The position numbers and the translations under genes are program-made. Of a stretch of 64,000 nucleotides of DNA, positions 37,848-46,489 are shown one piece after another. The stretch is from Chloroflexota bacterium (GTDB lineage Bacteria > Chloroflexota > UBA6077 > FW602-bin22 > JAMCVK01). The first letter of the stretch is position 1; each line of letters begins with the position of its first letter. Where the stretch lies: contig JAMCVK010000002.1 in assembly GCA_023475225.1 (NCBI GenBank), positions 21,517-85,516 of the forward strand, written 5' to 3'. Under the pieces are notes generated by a model that saw nothing but the letters and a program-made list of their open reading frames with translations, was not told the DNA's origin and did no database searches.

Positions 37848-38663
37848 ATGAAGGGTATATTACCTAGTATTCAACTAAAGAATGTTACCAAGCAATTTAA
37901 GTTATCGGCCGGCATGCTGACAGCTGTTCAAGATATCACTTTTGAAGTGCGGCAAAACGAGTTCGTCTCCCTGATTGGACCATCCGGCTGTGGTAAATCG
38001 ACCATCCTGCGTCTGGTCGCAGACATCCTGCCGCCCACCAAAGGTGAAATTCACATCAATGGGCAGACGCCGGAAGAGGCGCGCAATAATCGTGTCTTCG
38101 GATTTGTCTTCCAAGACCCGATCCTGTTACCCTGGCGAAATGTGCTCGAGAATGTTCGTCTGCCTTTACAGGTAGTTAGGCCGGCTGATCGTTCCCTCTA
38201 TGAGAAGCCGAAGCAACTGCTGGAGCTGGTGGGACTGGTTGGCTTTGAGAGTGCCAATCCCTGGCAGCTCTCTGGCGGGATGAAGCAGAGGGTGGCCATC
38301 GCCCGAGCCCTGGTGTTGAATCCAGCAGTGCTCCTGCTGGACGAGCCCTTTGGAGCCCTGGATGAGATAACCAGACAGCGGATGAACGTTGAATTGCTGC
38401 GGATTTGGAAGGAGAGCGCTACCACGGCCCTCCTGGTTACCCATAGCATCCCTGAGGCAGTGTTTCTCTCCGATCGGGTGCTGGTGATGACCCCTCGTCC
38501 TGGGCAGATCAAGGCTGCGTTGAATATCGATCTACCTCGACCAAGAACGCTTGAGATGCTGCGCAGCAGGGAATGCTTCGAGTATACCAATGCAGTCACA
38601 GAGGCCCTTTACGAAGCACCCAAGACAGAAGAGCTGGCCCCCCTCAGCGCGGAGGTGGGATAA
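37848..38663 (+). CDS. ABC transporter ATP-binding protein, SsuB/TauB type
   Basis: About 271 aa. Walker A GPSGCGKST (near residue 45), Q-loop FVFQDPILLPWRNVLENV, signature LSGGMKQRVAIARAL, Walker B LLLDEPFGALDE and H-loop VTHSIPEAVFLSDRV are all intact. It powers the importer together with the two permeases that follow. ATG 37848 is used; a TTG codon directly before it opens the frame. Just upstream is a tandem 10-base duplication TAGTTACTTA (37811-37830) of unknown meaning. Confidence 0.95.
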   Translation: MKGILPSIQLKNVTKQFKLSAGMLTAVQDITFEVRQNEFVSLIGPSGCGKSTILRLVADILPPTKGEIHINGQTPEEARNNRVFGFVFQDPILLPWRNVLENVRLPLQVVRPADRSLYEKPKQLLELVGLVGFESANPWQLSGGMKQRVAIARALVLNPAVLLLDEPFGALDEITRQRMNVELLRIWKESATTALLVTHSIPEAVFLSDRVLVMTPRPGQIKAALNIDLPRPRTLEMLRSRECFEYTNAVTEALYEAPKTEELAPLSAEVG

Positions 38664-38729
38664 GGGTGACCAAATAAGAGATCGAAGATTCTTTGAAAAG
38701 AGGGCTTAAGGGCAGGAGTAGGCAGCTTT

Positions 38730-39530
38730 ATGAAACGAAAGTTACGAAGAATTGTGCGGGCCTACGGGCCAACAGCAATCTTCTTTATCACCCTTGTTTT
38801 CCTCTGCGAGGCGGTTAATAGGATCCTTAATATTCCCAGTTTTGTGGTACCGGCTCCTTCAGCTATATTAGAGGCATTTCTGCGGGCGCAGCACATCTTC
38901 TTTAAAGCTGCTCAACCCACCTTATACGAGGCAGCCGTAGGCTTCATCATCGGTAACGGTGTGGCCATCTCCCTGGCCCTTATGTTCGTTCGTTCGCCGC
39001 TGATTGAAGATGCCTTTTACCGGGTAGCCGTTGTTCTCCATTCCGTTCCCATGCTGGCTATCGCCCCTCTGCTGGTCATCTGGTTGGGAAATGGTTATGA
39101 GCCCAAGATCGCTATCGCCGCCATAGCCTGCTTCTTCACGACCCTGGTCAATACGGTTAAGGGCTTGAAATCGGTGAACCCACAAGCTTTGGAAATGATG
39201 CACGTTTTGGCCGCCGGCGAATGGGATGTGTTTCGCATGATCCGTTTCCCCTCCTCTCTGCCTTATCTTTTTGCTGCTTTGAAGATCGCCGCAGCGGCCT
39301 CTATCCTCGGAGCCATCATCGGCGAATGGATTGGCTCAGAATCTGGTATCGGTTTTGTCATCTTGTGGTCGATGTTCTCTTTCGATATCCCCCGCCTGTG
39401 GGCGGTGATGATATTCAGTGCTCTTATCGCCATAGTCGGTTTTCTTTTGGTCGGCGTCGTGGAGCGCATCGTCGTTCCATGGCATGAATCGGCCCTCGAG
39501 GCCGAATACCGTGAGGCGGCTGAGGAATAA
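38730..39530 (+). CDS. ABC transporter permease, SsuC type (first of two)
   Basis: 266 aa with about six transmembrane helices of BPD_transp_1. The first helix is near 15-35, followed by the family segment PSFVVPAPSAILEAF, and the EAA-type loop reads MMHVLAAGEWDVFRMIRFPSSLPYLFAALK. It is about half identical in pattern to the next gene, so the two probably form a heterodimeric channel. Lies 66 bases after the ATPase gene. Confidence 0.93.
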   Translation: MKRKLRRIVRAYGPTAIFFITLVFLCEAVNRILNIPSFVVPAPSAILEAFLRAQHIFFKAAQPTLYEAAVGFIIGNGVAISLALMFVRSPLIEDAFYRVAVVLHSVPMLAIAPLLVIWLGNGYEPKIAIAAIACFFTTLVNTVKGLKSVNPQALEMMHVLAAGEWDVFRMIRFPSSLPYLFAALKIAAAASILGAIIGEWIGSESGIGFVILWSMFSFDIPRLWAVMIFSALIAIVGFLLVGVVERIVVPWHESALEAEYREAAEE

Positions 39531-39600
39531 TCCTGCAGCTGCCTCCGCATCGGAGTTTGAAGGTGAATAACGAAGCAGTCTTTTGGAGGATAGCCTCTCA

Positions 39601-40446
39601 ATGACGGAAGTGCTGACAGAGCAAGAGGTAACAACAGGGCAAACGCTGGCCATACAGCCTGCGCCGCCAAAAAAGCCATTGCTGGCCAGGTTGAGCGGTG
39701 GGCTGCTCAGCGTCACGGGTTTAATAGCTGTGGTAGTGGTCTGGCAGGCATTGACCATGGTCTTTGATGTCCCTCAGTACTTGCTTCCTGCGCCGAGTCG
39801 CATCGGGCAATCCCTGTTTAACGAGTGGGACATATATCAGTATAACCTTGTGCCAACCGTAATCGAGGCCATAGGAGGGTTCATCATTGGTAATGGAGTG
39901 GCCTTCATTATGGCTTTCGCCTTCACGCGCTCACAGACCATCGAGAATACGTTTCTCCCCTTCGCCGTGGCCCTGCGCAGCACACCCATCGTTGCCATAA
40001 CGCCGCTGATAACCTTGATGCTGGGTCGCGGTTATGTGACGACGATAACCATAGCGGCTATGATTTGCTTCTTTCCCACCTTGGTGAATACGCTGAAGGG
40101 TCTACGGTCGGTCAACATGCAGGCTCTGGAGATGATGCGCGTTTTAGCTGCCGGCGAGTGGGACCTCTTCTGGAAGATACGTTTCCCCACCTCGCTGCCC
40201 TATGTCTTCTCCGCCCTGCGCATAACGGCTACAGCCTCTGTCCTGGGGGCAATGGTCGCCGAATGGTTGGCCGCGGATAGGGGCTTGGGTTTTCTTATCC
40301 TGGATGCCAGCTTCAGGGTGCGGATTCCGCTTGTGTGGGGGGGCATAGTCATTACCACTACTCTCGCTGTACTGGCCTTTACCCTCGTTGGCTTCATTGA
40401 GAATAAAGTGATCCCTTGGCATGAGTCGGTCCGTGCTGAGGAATAG
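39601..40446 (+). CDS. ABC transporter permease, SsuC type (second of two)
   Basis: About 281 aa; ATG 39601 has GGAGGA about 11 bases upstream (the frame opens 18 bases earlier). N-terminal cytoplasmic tail of about 40 residues, then six helices, with VPQYLLPAPSRIGQSL and the EAA loop MMRVLAAGEWDLFWKIRFPTSLPYVFSALR. It is a paralogue of the preceding permease and probably its partner. Most importers of this family are homodimeric, so two permease genes is a mild oddity, seen also in HMP-precursor and pyrimidine importers. Confidence 0.93.
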   Translation: MTEVLTEQEVTTGQTLAIQPAPPKKPLLARLSGGLLSVTGLIAVVVVWQALTMVFDVPQYLLPAPSRIGQSLFNEWDIYQYNLVPTVIEAIGGFIIGNGVAFIMAFAFTRSQTIENTFLPFAVALRSTPIVAITPLITLMLGRGYVTTITIAAMICFFPTLVNTLKGLRSVNMQALEMMRVLAAGEWDLFWKIRFPTSLPYVFSALRITATASVLGAMVAEWLAADRGLGFLILDASFRVRIPLVWGGIVITTTLAVLAFTLVGFIENKVIPWHESVRAEE

Positions 40447-40558
40447 ATGAGTCAGCCTGCCCACAGCGCATAGGTAGGCACCTCGCACTTCGCCGGGTTG
40501 AAACATCCCTGAGAGCTGGACTACGGCCCTTCAGAATCTTCTGCAGGAGAGGTATGGG

Positions 40559-41851
40559 ATGAAGAGTGATATCCTTATCAAAGATTGCACTGTGGTCACG
40601 TTGTCTGACGATGGGGTCTTGGAGCATACTGATGTGCTCATCGACAAAGGGCTTATTGTGGCCATCGCCCCCACGGGAAGCCTCGCCGTGGAAGCAGATA
40701 AAACTATAGAGGGACGAGGTTCGGTCCTGCTGCCCGGTCTGGTCAACACTCACACCCACGTGGGCCAGTCCTTCCACCGAGGCACCTCAGAAGCGATGCG
40801 CCTGCAAGAGTGGCTCGAATGGGGAGCACCCTATATCACAAAGATGACACCTGATGACCTTTACTGGGCCGTTCTTCTTTCTGCTGCGGAGATGATAAAG
40901 GCTGGCATCACCACCTTCGCCGATATGTTCTTTAACCAGGAGGTCATCGCTGAGGCCATCAAGGTGGCTGGCCTGCGGGCTTGCCTGTATGAGGGAATTA
41001 TGGAGACCAGACCTGAGCGTGGTAGCACCGAGGCCCAATTCCGACGGGCCGTGACCTTTGTCGAACGATGGAATGGACGTGAAAACGGTCGTATCATGGC
41101 CGGGCTGGCTCCACACTCCACCTATACTTGCTCTTTTGATACCATCCGTGAAGTGGTGGCTGCGTCGGCCGATTTAGGGATTGGTTTACATACTCACCTG
41201 TCGGAGACGGAGAGGGAGGTGGCTGAGTCCATAGAGAAGTACGGCAAGAGGCCACCAGAGGTGCTCCTGGAGCTGGGCTGTTTGGAGCGTCCTCTCCTGG
41301 CGGCCCATTGTGTTCATCTCTCGTCTCAGGATATAGCTATTCTGGATCGTCCCAATGTTGGTATTGCCCATAATCCGGGGAGTAACCTGAAGCTCTTTAG
41401 TGGGATAGCGCCAATCCCGCAGCTGCTGGGACGCCGCCTGGCCGTAGGGTTGGGCAGTGACGGCTGTGGAAGCAATGATACAGTTGACATCTTGAAAGAG
41501 ATGTATCTAGCGGCGGTGATTCACCCCTGGGAGATGGGCTCCTCACCAGCACACTCTTGCCTAGAGATGGCCACAATCGGAGGGGCGAAAGCCCTGGGAC
41601 TGGGAGATGTGATCGGGACGGTGACTGTGGGCCAGAAGGCTGACCTCATCCTTCTGGATATGGAGCATGTGCGGTTAGTGCCGATCAATAACCTGGTCCT
41701 CAATCTGGTTTACACGGCTCGCTGTGATGATGTAGCAACTGTCATTGTCGACGGGCGTATCCTGATGGAAGACCGCCGGTTGAAGACCCTGGATGAAGAG
41801 CAGATCATCGCCGAGTGCAGTAGCAGAGCAGCCAGGGTCTTTGGGGCTTAA
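40559..41851 (+). CDS. Amidohydrolase, MTA/SAH-deaminase-like
   Basis: 430 aa, the usual length. Metal site is complete: LVNTHTHVGQSFHRG, GLHTHLSETEREV, AAHCVHLSSQD and the Asp in LGSDGCGSNDTVDILKEM. HNPGSNLKLFSG is characteristic of the methylthioadenosine/S-adenosylhomocysteine deaminase and triazine hydrolase group. Predicted reaction is deamination of an adenosine- or cytosine-like ring in the cytoplasm. The adjoining purine nucleoside phosphorylase would then cleave the deaminated nucleoside, which supports a nucleoside substrate imported by the upstream transporter. ATG 40559 follows GGAGAGG. Confidence 0.92.
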   Translation: MKSDILIKDCTVVTLSDDGVLEHTDVLIDKGLIVAIAPTGSLAVEADKTIEGRGSVLLPGLVNTHTHVGQSFHRGTSEAMRLQEWLEWGAPYITKMTPDDLYWAVLLSAAEMIKAGITTFADMFFNQEVIAEAIKVAGLRACLYEGIMETRPERGSTEAQFRRAVTFVERWNGRENGRIMAGLAPHSTYTCSFDTIREVVAASADLGIGLHTHLSETEREVAESIEKYGKRPPEVLLELGCLERPLLAAHCVHLSSQDIAILDRPNVGIAHNPGSNLKLFSGIAPIPQLLGRRLAVGLGSDGCGSNDTVDILKEMYLAAVIHPWEMGSSPAHSCLEMATIGGAKALGLGDVIGTVTVGQKADLILLDMEHVRLVPINNLVLNLVYTARCDDVATVIVDGRILMEDRRLKTLDEEQIIAECSSRAARVFGA

Positions 41852-41893
41852 CCGAGAGGGTTCTCTAGTCTATTCGACAAAGGGGGATTGACT

Positions 41894-42733
41894 GTGAAAG
41901 GCATTGTTTCCGCTGTCACCGAGGCGGTAGGATTCATTCGTTCACGGAGCGATATTGTTCCTCAGGCAGGGTTGATCCTGGGATCAGGGCTGGGACCCTT
42001 GGCTGAGGAGATTTCTTCAGCTGTGGCTATCTCCTATAAGGATATCCCTCATTTCCCTGTCTCTACTGTGCCTGGCCATGCCGGTCGCCTGGTTTTGGGA
42101 ATGCTGGAGGGAAAACCGGTCGTGGCTATGCAGGGCCGGTTTCATCGCTACGAGGGCTATCCCTATAGTCAGGTAACTTTCCCAGTGGTCGTCATGAGGA
42201 AACTGGGCATAAAAGCCCTTATCGTCACTAACGCCTCCGGAGGGGTCAACGAGAACTTTCGCCCTGGGGATTTGATGTTGATCAGCGACCATATAAATTA
42301 CAGCGGTGATAATCCTTTGATAGGTCCGAATGATGAGGAGCTGGGGCCCCGCTTCCCCGAGATGTCGGAAGCCTATGATTGGTCCTTGCGGCAGTTGGCC
42401 AAAGAGATCGCCCAGCGGGAGGGCATCACCCTGCGGGAGGGGGTTTACATGCATTTCCTGGGGCCCAACCTTGAGACCCCGGCTGAGATTCGGATGGCCC
42501 GCTATCTGGGGGCAGATGCGGTGGGGATGTCTACCGTGCCAGAGGTTATTGTGGCTCACTATCTGGGACTGAAAATCTTAGGGCTCTCCTGCATTTCCAA
42601 TATGGCCGCCGGGATGTTGCCGGAAAAAATTACGCACGAGATGGTGGTCAGCAACGTCCAGCGAGCAGTGCCCACCTTCAGCAGGTTGGTGAGGTTGTGC
42701 GTAAGAGAGATGACCCTTACAGAAGGCGCTTGA
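41894..42733 (+). CDS. punA: Purine nucleoside phosphorylase (class I)
   Basis: About 279 aa. Class I PNP hallmarks: ILGSGLGPLAEEI phosphate loop, VPGHAGRL, MQGRFHRYEGY, TNASGGVNENFRPGDLMLISDHIN, GPNLETPAEIR, GADAVGMSTVPEVIVA (Glu binding ribose) and LSCISNMAAGM with the base-binding Asn. It splits inosine/guanosine with phosphate into base and ribose-1-phosphate. Start GTG 41894 is preferred over the TTG at 41888 because the AAGGGGGA site is then correctly spaced. Lies 42 bases after the deaminase gene and 12 before an MFS gene, all plus strand, so one operon. Confidence 0.93.
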   Translation: MKGIVSAVTEAVGFIRSRSDIVPQAGLILGSGLGPLAEEISSAVAISYKDIPHFPVSTVPGHAGRLVLGMLEGKPVVAMQGRFHRYEGYPYSQVTFPVVVMRKLGIKALIVTNASGGVNENFRPGDLMLISDHINYSGDNPLIGPNDEELGPRFPEMSEAYDWSLRQLAKEIAQREGITLREGVYMHFLGPNLETPAEIRMARYLGADAVGMSTVPEVIVAHYLGLKILGLSCISNMAAGMLPEKITHEMVVSNVQRAVPTFSRLVRLCVREMTLTEGA

Positions 42734-42745
42734 GCATAGTTCCGT

Positions 42746-44065
42746 ATGTTACGGCAGGAGCGAACGACACCATTTTTCTATGGCTGGGTCATCGTAGCTG
42801 TATGCTTTACCAGCCTGGCCCTAACCTTTGGCATAAAGCACTCTTATGCTGTTTTCCTGGTGGCCCTCATCGATGAATTTCACTGGAGCCGGGCCAGCGT
42901 CGCTGGCGTGATCTTGCTTGGCAATGTAATCTTCGCCCTGGGTTCACCCCTCGTTGGGGCCATTCTGGATCGGTTTGGTCCCCAAAAGACCTTTTCGGGT
43001 GGGGCGATGCTCTTTGCCCTGGGGCTGATCGCCTGTAGCACGCTGCAATATCTCTGGCAGATTTATCTCTTTTATGGGGTGATAGCCTTTATCGGTTTCA
43101 CAGTTCTCGGGCTTACACCCCACGTGGCGCTTGTCTCACGGTGGTTTATCCGCAAGCGCGGGGCGGCAGTGGGTATCGCCTGCGCCGGCTCAGGGGTCGG
43201 TATCCTGGCCATAGCCCCTCTAAGTGAGGTCCTCATTTCTACTATAGGCTGGCGGCAGGCGTACATCGTCCTGGCCACCTTGTTTATCGTCATCACCTTG
43301 CCTGCCGTGGCCCTACTTTTGCGCCGTGACCCCAGCCGGATGGCGTCATTACCAGATGGAGTCACTACATCGAGCAGCGATCCTCAGCCGAATGGGGGTG
43401 GACTTGGAACGAGTACCAGCGGACACATCTCGGTACACCATGGTTGGACGATTAAGGCGGCGCTGGGTACCTCCCGTTTTTGGTTCCTCTTCACAGCCTC
43501 GGTTTTAGGAGTGGCACCGTTAACCCTTATGTTGGTGCACCAGGTGGCCTGGTGCGTCGATATAGGTTATAGCCGGAGCTTTGCAGCCTTCATCTTCGGT
43601 CTCGTTGGCCTCTTGATGGCCATCGGATATATCGTCTGGGGTTACGCCTCAGACCGTCTTGGCCGGGAGGCGGCCTATAGTCTGGGCACGGTGGCCGTGT
43701 TATTAAGCGCCCTCATAACGTTGGTGCTGCGCGATGCCTCCCAAAGCTGGCCACTTTACGTCTATGCGCTCTTCTTCGGCTTGGGATTCGGCTCACGCAT
43801 CTCACTCCTCTCCTCCATGGCTGCTGATGTCTTTGCCGGGCCTTATCTAGCGACGATTAATGGGTTGTTGGGTTCAGCCTATGGGTTAGGGGCAGGCATT
43901 GGGGCCTGGTTTGGTGGCTATGTTTTCGATATTAGCGGCAGTTACCTGAGCGCCTTCGCTATCGGCACAGCGGCTACGGCCCTTTCGGGACTGTTCGCCT
44001 GGCTGGGTCAGCCGCGGGGAGTAAGACATAAGGAACTCGAGGTCGTCCAACTGCCCAGTTTATAA
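42746..44065 (+). CDS. Major facilitator superfamily transporter (oxalate/formate or nucleoside-type)
   Basis: 439 aa with twelve predicted helices. The N-terminal FFYGWVIVAVCFTSLALTFG start and GPQKTFSGGAMLFALGL motif (MFS loop 2-3) are typical of the OFA/monocarboxylate-like group, and a second motif YASDRLGREAAYSLG lies after helix 8. The OFA family includes the oxalate:formate antiporter OxlT, but several of its members carry other anions, so the substrate is open. Its operon neighbours are nucleoside enzymes. It converges with the cysteine hydrolase gene at 44076. Confidence 0.9.
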   Translation: MLRQERTTPFFYGWVIVAVCFTSLALTFGIKHSYAVFLVALIDEFHWSRASVAGVILLGNVIFALGSPLVGAILDRFGPQKTFSGGAMLFALGLIACSTLQYLWQIYLFYGVIAFIGFTVLGLTPHVALVSRWFIRKRGAAVGIACAGSGVGILAIAPLSEVLISTIGWRQAYIVLATLFIVITLPAVALLLRRDPSRMASLPDGVTTSSSDPQPNGGGLGTSTSGHISVHHGWTIKAALGTSRFWFLFTASVLGVAPLTLMLVHQVAWCVDIGYSRSFAAFIFGLVGLLMAIGYIVWGYASDRLGREAAYSLGTVAVLLSALITLVLRDASQSWPLYVYALFFGLGFGSRISLLSSMAADVFAGPYLATINGLLGSAYGLGAGIGAWFGGYVFDISGSYLSAFAIGTAATALSGLFAWLGQPRGVRHKELEVVQLPSL

Positions 44066-44075
44066 ACTCTTGTTC

Positions 44076-44765
44076 TCAGACCGATCCCATGTATTTCAAA
44101 TTGTCGAGGACTTCCTCGGTAGATAAAACCTTAGCATAATGTTCACTCAAATTATTGATGGAAGCCTGATGAGCTGCAGAGGTGAGGGCAGCGCAGCCAT
44201 CCTCGACGAGAATAACCTGGTAGCCACGGTCCGAGGCATCGCGCACTGTGGTCTCCACACAGCCGTTGGTCACTACCCCCACAATCACCAGCTGGGTTAT
44301 GCCTAGGTTCCTTAACACGTAATCTATAGCCGTGCAATTAAAGGCTCCGGAAGCCGTCTTGGTCAGGACAATTTCCCCCTCCAAAGGCTTCAGCTCTGGC
44401 AGGATCTCGGCCTCCAAGGAACCTGGTTTGGCTTCGATGTCTCGGCCTTTGTGTTGTAATCCCCTATCTCGTCCATCCGGGGTGAGTGATTGTATTTTGG
44501 TATAGATCACTTCCATGCCGCGTTCACGGAAGGCCGCAAGTAGCTTCTGAATATTGGCGATAATGAGTGCCAGCCTATCGCTGTAATAGCCGTAGGTTTC
44601 TTCTGGTAAGTCGCATCCTTTGGCCCTCGCGATAAGCCCATAGTCTGGGTGAGCGTCAAGGTACTGCATATCTATGATCAGCAGGGCTGCCCTCTCCCTG
44701 TCCAGTCGGACATCAGGCAGTGGCTTCAGTAGAGTTAATATAGGTGCTTTCCCCTGTTTCTTCAT
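44076..44765 (-). CDS. Isochorismatase-like cysteine hydrolase
   Basis: 229 aa. The Asp-Lys-Cys triad is visible: ALLIIDMQYLDAHPDYG (Asp), VLTKTASGAFNCT (Lys) and VTNGCVETTVRDASDRGY (Cys). Members include nicotinamidase, ureidoacrylate/peroxyureidoacrylate amidase, biuret hydrolase and N-carbamoylsarcosine amidase. The latter would suit this neighbourhood of methylated-amine and carbamoyl chemistry, but nothing in the sequence fixes it. It follows the corrinoid-protein gene by 43 bases on the same strand, so it belongs to the methyltransferase operon. Confidence 0.9.
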   Translation of the reverse strand: MKKQGKAPILTLLKPLPDVRLDRERAALLIIDMQYLDAHPDYGLIARAKGCDLPEETYGYYSDRLALIIANIQKLLAAFRERGMEVIYTKIQSLTPDGRDRGLQHKGRDIEAKPGSLEAEILPELKPLEGEIVLTKTASGAFNCTAIDYVLRNLGITQLVIVGVVTNGCVETTVRDASDRGYQVILVEDGCAALTSAAHQASINNLSEHYAKVLSTEEVLDNLKYMGSV

Positions 44766-44808
44766 CGGCGATACCTATAGGATATCCGAGTCCCCTTAAC
44801 TGCGTTAG

Positions 44809-45444
44809 CTAGGAGGCGATAAATTTCTTAGCCAGGGTCACCGCCCCATAGGCGTTGGAGGCGTAGCCATCGGCACCAATTTCCTCAGCGTAACGTTGGG
44901 AAGCTGCCGCGCCACCGATCATCACCTTCACTTGATCGCGGAGTCCAGCCTCCCGCAGGGCCTGGATGGTGACCCTCATTTTGATCATAGTAGTGCTCAG
45001 GAGAGCAGACATCCCGATGATCTGGGCGCTGCTGCTTTGGATGGCCTCGACGAATCCATCTGGCGGAACATCGACTCCCAGATCCAAGACTTCAAAGCCG
45101 CTACCCTCTAGCATCATCGCTACCAGGTTCTTGCCAATGTCATGCAGATCACCCTGGACAGTGCCAACAACTACCTTACCAACGGTTGGAACCTCTTTAC
45201 CTACAAGCTGCTGTTTGAGGAGGGATAACGCTCCCTGCATCGCCCGAGCGGCGATGAGCATCTCCGGTAGGTAAAACTCGTTTCGCTCGAAGCGAGCGCC
45301 TACCTCCTCCATAGCCGGGATCATATAATTGTTGATGATGTGCTCAGGGACGCTCCCCTCGGCCAGGGCCTGTCCGGTCAGTTCCTTTGCTGTCTTCTCC
45401 TTACCCGTGATGATCGCCTGCGAAAGTTGCTCTAGATCTACCAT
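44809..45444 (-). CDS. Corrinoid protein of methyltransferase system (MtbC/MttC-like)
   Basis: 211 aa. An N-terminal helical cap domain (about 1-85) is followed by the cobalamin-binding Rossmann domain with the lower-ligand motif GDLHDIGKNLV (Asp-x-His-x-x-Gly), then LDLGVDVPPDGFVEA, IGMSALLSTTM and VMIGGAAASQRYAEEIGADGY. It is the methyl carrier between a substrate-specific methyltransferase (such as an MttB-type protein) and an MtaA/MtbA-type or pterin methyltransferase. Flanked by UroD-type and hydrolase genes on the same strand. Confidence 0.94.
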   Translation of the reverse strand: MVDLEQLSQAIITGKEKTAKELTGQALAEGSVPEHIINNYMIPAMEEVGARFERNEFYLPEMLIAARAMQGALSLLKQQLVGKEVPTVGKVVVGTVQGDLHDIGKNLVAMMLEGSGFEVLDLGVDVPPDGFVEAIQSSSAQIIGMSALLSTTMIKMRVTIQALREAGLRDQVKVMIGGAAASQRYAEEIGADGYASNAYGAVTLAKKFIAS

Positions 45445-45462
45445 CCCGATCCTCCATAATAG

Positions 45463-46473
45463 TTATCTAGATTGGGCGACTGGAGACTGATAATGGGTAT
45501 CGTTGTACTCCTTGATCGTTCTGGCTATGGCGAGCACGTTCTCCAGCTTCGCATACTTGGTTATGGCATTGCCGCTGCTGAAGGCGTAGCCCCCACCCTT
45601 ACCGCAGATACCTAGCAGTCGGGCGACCTCTCGACATACCTCCTCCTCAGAGCCGCGGGCGATGAGGTCAACATCCAGATTACCGATCAAACATACTTTA
45701 TCTCCGATGTCCCTCTTCAATTGATAGATGTCCATCGCATCTGGCTCTATAGGATGGAGGGCCGTAGGGCCCAGGGCGAGAATATCGTTGAGTACCTCAC
45801 TGATATTGCCATCGCTGTGATAGACCCAGGGCTTCCTTATGCGCTCAGCCAGGGATTGAAAGAAGGGCAGGATATGCCGGCGAAACAGCGCCGGTGAGAC
45901 GAAGAGCCCGGCCTTGTAGGCGAGGTCATCGCCGATCCAGACGAAATCGATCTCTGGCAGCCGGTTATAGAGGTCTATCAGGTTGCCGATGTGGGCAGCG
46001 TAGCGTCCCAACATCTCCCTGACGAATTCGGGGTCATCGTAGAGTTTGAGGCAGAAGTTCTCAAAGCCCATGTCGGCGATGGTCTGATCCAGACAGAAGG
46101 CAAACTCACAGAAGAGGGTGATGCCACTATCGCCAATAGCTCGCTTCGCCTCTTTGACCTCGCTGATGATAGCGTCCTCGTCTACGGGGGGAATCCTCAG
46201 CTTCTCCAGATCACTGCGCTCCTTTATCAAGGGATAGTGGTGCAATACTTCTCTGGATTCGTCTTTGTGACTGCCGTATCGTTCCCAGTGATATATCCCT
46301 AGAGCAGCGAGTCCGACCTGGCGGGCGAAATCTACCCTATCCTGCCAGGAGCGAACCTCCCGTCCAAGTATCTTAGACATTATGGTTTCATCTACCACGA
46401 TCTCAACCCAGGGGATGGGACCTGCGCGATGATTGAAAGCGTTATCCATCTTCTCTTTAGGGGTGCTCATCAT
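45463..46473 (-). CDS. Uroporphyrinogen-decarboxylase-like methyltransferase protein (no zinc Cys)
   Basis: About 336 aa of the UroD/MtaA/CmuA superfamily. Recognised by GIYHWERYG, the LIGNLDVDLIARGSEEEV segment and GGGYAFSSGNAITKYAKLENV. The position that carries HxCxG in zinc methyltransferases reads HSDGN, so the zinc-binding Cys is absent. It may therefore be a substrate-specific demethylase or O-demethylase-type component rather than an MtaA-type transferase. Start 46473 has GAGAGG about 9 bases upstream; the longer frame to 46506 would overlap the previous gene. Confidence 0.85.
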   Translation of the reverse strand: MMSTPKEKMDNAFNHRAGPIPWVEIVVDETIMSKILGREVRSWQDRVDFARQVGLAALGIYHWERYGSHKDESREVLHHYPLIKERSDLEKLRIPPVDEDAIISEVKEAKRAIGDSGITLFCEFAFCLDQTIADMGFENFCLKLYDDPEFVREMLGRYAAHIGNLIDLYNRLPEIDFVWIGDDLAYKAGLFVSPALFRRHILPFFQSLAERIRKPWVYHSDGNISEVLNDILALGPTALHPIEPDAMDIYQLKRDIGDKVCLIGNLDVDLIARGSEEEVCREVARLLGICGKGGGYAFSSGNAITKYAKLENVLAIARTIKEYNDTHYQSPVAQSR

Positions 46474-46489
46474 CTGGTGACGCCTCTCT

